From assembly GCA_031277295.1 (NCBI GenBank), contig JAITMV010000123.1, positions 1 through 32,647 of the forward strand: a stretch of 32,647 nucleotides of DNA, written 5' to 3'. Positions 28,005 through 32,647 of this stretch are shown piece after piece. The notes beneath the pieces were generated by a model that saw only the letters and a program-made list of their open reading frames with translations, made no database searches and had not been told where the DNA came from. Within the stretch, counting starts at the first letter, position 1; each line of letters starts with the position of its first letter. The DNA comes from Burkholderiaceae bacterium. Lineage in GTDB: Bacteria > Pseudomonadota > Gammaproteobacteria > Burkholderiales > Burkholderiaceae_C. Both the position numbers and the translations under genes were made by a program.

Positions 28005-29269
28005 GACAGGCTCCGATACAAGATAGCGCAGTTGGCGCCGCCAAAGCCGAAACTAAGATTCAGTACTGTGTTTACATCCGCACCACGAACATGCGCGTTG
28101 GGTGTGTAATTGAGGTCACACGCCAAGTCTGGATTGTTCAGATGAATCGTTGCCGGAATCATCGAGTCTTGCATGGCCTTTAGGCAAAAAATTGATTCGA
28201 TCGCGCCAGCAGCGCCGATCAGGTGGCCCGTGTATGACTTGGTACTCGAAATCGGCACCCGATAAGCGGCCTCTCCCAGCGCAAGTTTGATCGACTCGCT
28301 TTCGTTCAAGTCATTGAGCGGCGTGGATGTACCGTGGGCATTGATGTAGTCGATATCCTTGGCCGCGATGCCAGCCTGGTGCATTGCCGCCTCAATGGAT
28401 TTGACGCGCGCCAGCATATCGGCGGCCGGCGCTGTAATATCGTAGGCGTCGGAGTAATTGCCGTAACCTATGACTTCGCCGTAGATCTTGGCACCGCGCT
28501 TGACGGCGTGCTCATAGTCTTCGAGGCATAGCATCGCCGCGCCTTCGGACAAGATGAATCCGCTGCGATCCTTACTGAACGGACAGCAAGCCAACTCGAT
28601 CCGATGTTGCTCCTTGGACAGCGCCTGGATCACATCTATCGACCAAACCGTACTGTCGATCTTGATCGATTCGCTACCGCCAGTCAGCATCATCTTGGCG
28701 CGCCCCGAGCGAATGATTTCGTAAGCGTCACCAATGGCCATAGTGCCGGCGGCACAGGCGGAGATAGTGGTATTCTGGTAGCCGCGTGCATTCCAATTCA
28801 TTGAAATCGCCGCAGTGGCGATGTTGTTCATCGACATCACCGTAGAAAACGAGCTCGAAACACCACTGGATCTGTAATCGTCGTGGTTGAGCAACCCATC
28901 ATCGAAACCACCCCAGCCCGTGCCGACAATCGTGCCTCGTTCAAACGGGCTGTAGTAACGATCCAGATCGGCATCCGGCCCAAACGCCATGCTCAGCGCT
29001 TCCTTGGCGGCCACCATCGCATTCTTGGCAAACGCCGGAAGCATCTTTAAAATAGGCTTGGGGATACCTTTGTAGCGCGTTTTATCGGCTTCTAGCAGAC
29101 CGAAGAATTTGGCCTTGATACTCTTATCTTCAAAAGCCCGAACACGATAGCCAACCTTATATTCGCTAATGGCGTTCCAAATGTCGTGACTGGTTTCACC
29201 CAGCGAACACAAAGCACCGTAACCCGTTATCACCACTCGGGAACCATTCTGTTTTCTCATCATTTTCAT
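28001..29269 (-). CDS. Beta-ketoacyl-ACP synthase II-like (FabF-type)
   Basis: 422 aa; intact Cys-His-His: TTISACAAGT, INAHGTSTPLND, KSYTGHLIGAAGAIE. Confidence 0.94.
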   Translation of the reverse strand: MKMMRKQNGSRVVITGYGALCSLGETSHDIWNAISEYKVGYRVRAFEDKSIKAKFFGLLEADKTRYKGIPKPILKMLPAFAKNAMVAAKEALSMAFGPDADLDRYYSPFERGTIVGTGWGGFDDGLLNHDDYRSSGVSSSFSTVMSMNNIATAAISMNWNARGYQNTTISACAAGTMAIGDAYEIIRSGRAKMMLTGGSESIKIDSTVWSIDVIQALSKEQHRIELACCPFSKDRSGFILSEGAAMLCLEDYEHAVKRGAKIYGEVIGYGNYSDAYDITAPAADMLARVKSIEAAMHQAGIAAKDIDYINAHGTSTPLNDLNESESIKLALGEAAYRVPISSTKSYTGHLIGAAGAIESIFCLKAMQDSMIPATIHLNNPDLACDLNYTPNAHVRGADVNTVLNLSFGFGGANCAILYRSLS

Positions 29270-29503
29270 CGGGGGTTAATTTAACTGTGCATAGTACAAA
29301 TATAGAATACCAACCCGGCGCCTTCGACACGCAACCCAGCTGGTGAATACTATGGGTAAAATTTCAGCATACGTACACTTGGTGCATCTTCATCTGAATC
29401 CGCGAACTCAAGAAAGAAAGGTCTCACCCGAAAGGTGATGCGTTTTCCCTCTTCAAATCACGGATTCAGGTCTTCAGAAAGAACACCTCCTGCACACACA
29501 AAT

Positions 29504-29884
29504 TCAGGAAATCCATCCCATGCTTGCCGCAACGATGAATGCGGAAAGGAGCGCCGTGACTGGAAACGGAGACTTTGGTAATGCGACAGTGCCCATCACT
29601 GAAACCCCGAACAGGTACAGACCAATGATCTGCAGTGACGCCATGTCACCATCGGTGACCGCGGTTACCGCCAAATGGCCGCTCATAAGCAGCAAAGGGC
29701 CAAAAGCGGTAAACCAAAAAGCTAAACGCCGCTCAGGAATACCAGCAAACTTTCCAATAATCCCTTCACGTAGCGCTGCGACGATTGGCTTGCGGAACAC
29801 CACCAATCCAAGCAAGCAGTGAACCACACCGAGCACAACTAAAATCCATGCCACAAGACTCAACATGGCGCCTCTCGCATCCAT
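29504..29884 (-). CDS. Small four-helix membrane protein, DUF6463-like
   Basis: 126 aa, about four hydrophobic segments; LVAWILVVLGVVHCLLGLVVFRKPIVAALREGIIG...PERRLAFWFTAFGPLLL resembles DUF6463 from memory; 3-nt gap from upstream gene. Confidence 0.7.
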   Translation of the reverse strand: MDARGAMLSLVAWILVVLGVVHCLLGLVVFRKPIVAALREGIIGKFAGIPERRLAFWFTAFGPLLLMSGHLAVTAVTDGDMASLQIIGLYLFGVSVMGTVALPKSPFPVTALLSAFIVAASMGWIS

Positions 29885-29887
29885 TGA

Positions 29888-30793
29888 TCAAATAACATCA
29901 CATTCAACCTCAGCAAGCCATTTATTCATTTCCTTAAATTTTATCTTATTGATTTTCTGATTATGTTCTGAATTACGAACTTCAGCGATAGCTTCTCTAT
30001 CATCGGGGCCAATAGGAAAATTGAACGACGTAAACTGACCGATAAGTCGGTTATATGTGATTTCGTTATACACTCCCTCCACAATTGGCCGAAACGTTGC
30101 ACTGAACTTTATCCGATCATCACTCGAAGCTTGTCCGATGTAGCTCTCGACCAGCCGCTTTCCAAAGGCAATGTGACGCACCTCTTCCAGATGATGTTCA
30201 TAGAACATTTTCTTGGTCAGCGGCTCACACCCTTCATACTGTGTACACATTAGTGCGTTCAGCTCGGCTGCCCATTCGACCACCAAGGTAAACATGACGC
30301 CATAAATTGGAGGAATGCTGCTGATATCCTCAAGAAAACTTTTAGAGGGGGATTCCGCATCCTGAATGAACGGTAGATTGCCGAGCTTCATGAAACGACG
30401 GAACATCATCGTGTGAACTATTTCCTCTTTCGAGAAAATCAGCATATAATCGTATATTTCTTTGAAAAGTGCGTTGCGGTAGCGGTTAATAAAACCAACA
30501 TACAACACTGGAAGAAATCGCTCCAGCTTGATGAAGGCAGTAATGTCTCGGCCCGTTTCAAGCCACATCAGTTCATGACGCTGTTCCGGCGTGAGCATAT
30601 CCCAGTATTTTGTGCCGTATATCCAACAGTGCTCTGCGCGCTTCGGCGCCATACTCTTCTCAATTCCTTTACTCCAAGGAAGAACACTATCGACCTCCAT
30701 TGAGCTGCGATTGGAACTATTAACTAATGTTCCAATGAACTTTCCGATGGCGGTAGAGAACTGAAAGGGGACTGTTTGCTGCGCTACTTGCAT
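29888..30793 (-). CDS. AurF-like non-heme diiron oxygenase, copy 2
   Basis: 301 aa; putative carboxylate/His ligands in LETGRD, KEEIVHTMMFRR, VEWAAELNA, HHLEEVRHIAFG. Confidence 0.85.
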   Translation of the reverse strand: MQVAQQTVPFQFSTAIGKFIGTLVNSSNRSSMEVDSVLPWSKGIEKSMAPKRAEHCWIYGTKYWDMLTPEQRHELMWLETGRDITAFIKLERFLPVLYVGFINRYRNALFKEIYDYMLIFSKEEIVHTMMFRRFMKLGNLPFIQDAESPSKSFLEDISSIPPIYGVMFTLVVEWAAELNALMCTQYEGCEPLTKKMFYEHHLEEVRHIAFGKRLVESYIGQASSDDRIKFSATFRPIVEGVYNEITYNRLIGQFTSFNFPIGPDDREAIAEVRNSEHNQKINKIKFKEMNKWLAEVECDVI

Positions 30794-30834
30794 ATGATTT
30801 ACCTCCTATTAACCAAAATATTTTTAGCCGTGCC

Positions 30835-31794
30835 CTAATTGATAGTGCTGGACACAGGCTCCATCCCCAAAGGAACGATTCGCTCCGGCATCAGGTCAAG
30901 CCGCGTGAGCCAGTCGATGATCTCCTTAAACCGCACGGCGTTCAGGCGGGTATTATTCTCAGACGCGCGCACGGCACGAATAGCTGCGAGGTCCGTTTTA
31001 TGGATCGGGAACTCGAAGGAAGTCAGATCACTGATCTGCTCGGTGTATTTAAACTCTTCGAGGACATCGCCAATCGCCGGTTTGAACAGATTGCGGATTG
31101 GCGTCAACTCCTCAACACTCTTGCTCGTAAAGTAGTCTTCGCACAACCGACGTCCAAAGGTGATGTGCCGCACCTCGTCAATGTGATGCGCCCAGAACAT
31201 CTGTTTGGTGATCGGCTCAATACCATCGACCTGAGTGCAATGCACGGCATTGAGTTCCGCCGCCCACTCAAGCACCAATGTCCACATCACGCCCACAATC
31301 GGCGGCAAGCTTCTGGGCGAATGCTCCAACGTGTGCATGACATGCGCGAATCCGGGGCGTTGCGGAATAACGAAATTAGGCAAATTCGCCTTCTCCAAAT
31401 ATCGTCTGAACATCTGCGTGTGGACGATCTCCTCTTTAGCGAAGATCATCATGTATTCCTCAATTTCAGGCGCAAGCGCCGCGCCGAACGCCGTAAGATA
31501 GCTCATATACATGGGCGGGAGGAACTGCTCCAACTGAATAAAAAACGACACGTCACGGGCGTTTTCCAGCCACAGAACCTCCAAACGCTGCGCCTCGGTG
31601 AGTTGCTCCCAGTATTTGGTGCCGTATATCCAGGAAGTACTGGCAAGCTTGGGTGGGGCGGATCGATCAATCATTTCATCCCACGGCAATACGTCACCCA
31701 ACAACATAGGCGATCTATGCGAGGTATTGATCATCGAATTGATTACGTGCAGGTTTTCCTGCGACGCAAAGAGCGGCGCGTTCAATGCGGCCAT
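30835..31794 (-). CDS. AurF-like non-heme diiron oxygenase, copy 1
   Basis: ORF reaches 31971 but the likely start is MAALNAPLFASQENLH at 31794 with AAGGAGT upstream. Ligand motifs LENARD, KEEIVHTQMFRR, LEWAAELNA, HHIDEVRHITFG; clearly paralogous to copy 2 (shared WIYGTKYW). Confidence 0.86.
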   Translation of the reverse strand: MAALNAPLFASQENLHVINSMINTSHRSPMLLGDVLPWDEMIDRSAPPKLASTSWIYGTKYWEQLTEAQRLEVLWLENARDVSFFIQLEQFLPPMYMSYLTAFGAALAPEIEEYMMIFAKEEIVHTQMFRRYLEKANLPNFVIPQRPGFAHVMHTLEHSPRSLPPIVGVMWTLVLEWAAELNAVHCTQVDGIEPITKQMFWAHHIDEVRHITFGRRLCEDYFTSKSVEELTPIRNLFKPAIGDVLEEFKYTEQISDLTSFEFPIHKTDLAAIRAVRASENNTRLNAVRFKEIIDWLTRLDLMPERIVPLGMEPVSSTIN

Positions 31795-31921
31795 GAGCAC
31801 TCCTTGATAAGTGAATAAAACAACAACCAGAACCAGCCTTCTTAACCGGGGGGCGCGGCCTACCGCTGCCGACCAGAGTGGGGGTTTCAAACCAAACCCA
31901 GTTTTACGATGAGCACGCATC

Positions 31922-31945
31922 GCAACAATGCTTGCGCATCGTTGC
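31922..31945. promoter_or_regulatory. 24-bp imperfect palindrome upstream of the diiron-oxygenase operon
   Basis: GCAACAATGC-TTGC-GCATCGTTGC, about 130 nt upstream of the proposed ATG at 31794. Confidence 0.4.
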
Positions 31946-31947
31946 TC

Positions 31948-31959
31948 ACTATCGATAGT
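31948..31959. promoter_or_regulatory. 12-bp perfect palindrome ACTATCGATAGT upstream of the diiron-oxygenase operon
   Basis: Read directly from the sequence; next to the 31922-31945 palindrome. Confidence 0.35.
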
Positions 31960-32052
31960 TTGCGCTAACAATAGCTTCGAGAGGCGCTCCTATGCTCCTA
32001 TGCATATCGCATCAAGATGACTTATCTTGAACGAAAGAGAGCGTTCACACAA

Positions 32053-32188
32053 CTACCAAGACTGGTAGGTCTGGCCAAGCAGCATGGCGCCAACCAATTG
32101 GGTGATCAGGACATGGTTGGGGAAGATGCCCGCCACGTTGGTGCGCCACTTGATTTTCTGCGTTGCGCCGCTGCGTAAGGCCGACGCC
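32053..32188 (-). pseudogene. C-terminal relic of an IS256-family (mutator-type) transposase
   Basis: Minus-strand translation SALRSGATQKIKWRTNVAGIFPNHVLITQLVGAMLLGQTYQSW* matches the typical IS256-family C-terminus; not in the supplied ORF list because it has no start. Confidence 0.75.
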
Positions 32189-32647
32189 TTAGAACGTGTT
32201 CAAAATCTTCTGAGCAGCACCGCCAAGAATGCGAGATGGACAAACTGCAAGCTGGTGCCCGAGCAGTCGCTCGCAGTTTTTCCATAGCCTGCGGTTCTTC
32301 TCGAGCCAGACAAAGCTGCGCTCCACCACCCAACGCTTAGGCATCACCTTGAATGTGTGCAGTTCGCTGCGTTTGGCAATCTGCCCCGTCACATGTTCGC
32401 CCAGGATGGCCTTGACGCCTTGCTTAAACGGCTGGCCCACGTAACCACTGTCGCACAGCAAACTCTGCACCTGCGTCAGTGTCAGCTTGCAACGCTCAAG
32501 CGCTTGCAACGCCCCTTTGCGGTCAGTGACCTCCGCCGTACTCACTGCCACCGCATGCGGCAAACCCTGTGTGTCCACCGCTATGTGACGCTTGATCCCA
32601 GAGACCTTCTTGCCCGCGTCATAGCCCTTGAGCTTGGCCGTATCGGT
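32189..32647 (-). mobile_element. IS5-family (IS1031-like) insertion sequence with transposase, truncated by the window end
   Basis: Transposase reads into the window edge: TDTAKLKGYDAGKKVSGIKRHIAVDTQGLPHAVAV...SELHTFKVMPKRWVVERSFVWLEKNRRLWKNCERLL; terminus GAACGTGTTCAAAATCTTC flanked by TTA. Confidence 0.85.

Noticed and set aside
29888-31794. Diiron proteins as ribonucleotide reductase, rubrerythrin or bacterioferritin
   Set aside because: The motif order and the H...E..H segment fit the AurF-type N-oxygenase pattern better; no RNR partner is present.
31000-31818. 272-aa plus-strand ORF opposite the first diiron oxygenase
   Set aside because: Antisense shadow frame; the minus strand has conserved ligand motifs, an RBS and a paralog next to it.
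1-32647. CRISPR arrays, tRNA and rRNA genes
   Set aside because: No regularly spaced direct repeats and no recognisable tRNA or rRNA sequence were seen.

Overview
The window has two parts. Part 1 (about 1-16.3 kb) is GC-rich housekeeping chromosome of a betaproteobacterium. Comamonadaceae-like intergenic repeats suggest the family, but this is an inference. Genes: AEC transporter, cysteine synthase, pyrF, serC, serA, an AmgK-like sugar kinase, lptD-surA-ksgA, a UvrD-type helicase and a GarR-like dehydrogenase. Part 2 (about 16.3 kb to the end) is a visibly more AT-rich accessory island. It holds a luxR/luxI quorum-sensing pair and a 12-gene minus-strand run that looks like an unusual fatty-acid-synthase-like biosynthetic gene cluster. 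The run contains two tandem AurF-like non-heme diiron oxygenases, a DUF6463-like membrane protein, a FabF-type ketosynthase, a MaoC-like dehydratase, an ACP, a CrtI/phytoene-desaturase-like FAD oxidoreductase, a FabG-like reductase, a 7Fe-type ferredoxin and an EmrA/EmrB/TolC-type tripartite exporter; luxI lies downstream. I see no adenylation enzyme, thioesterase, acyltransferase or PPTase in the window, and I do not recognise the cluster as a known pathway. The island edges contain a ~166-bp MITE-like element (two copies bracketing luxR-MAPEG, a third beside ksgA) whose termini and TTA duplication match the IS5-family element at the right end. That IS abuts a relic of an IS256-family transposase. 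The left part has a ~178-bp inverted repeat around the transporter/cysteine-synthase genes and several REP-like dispersed repeats.
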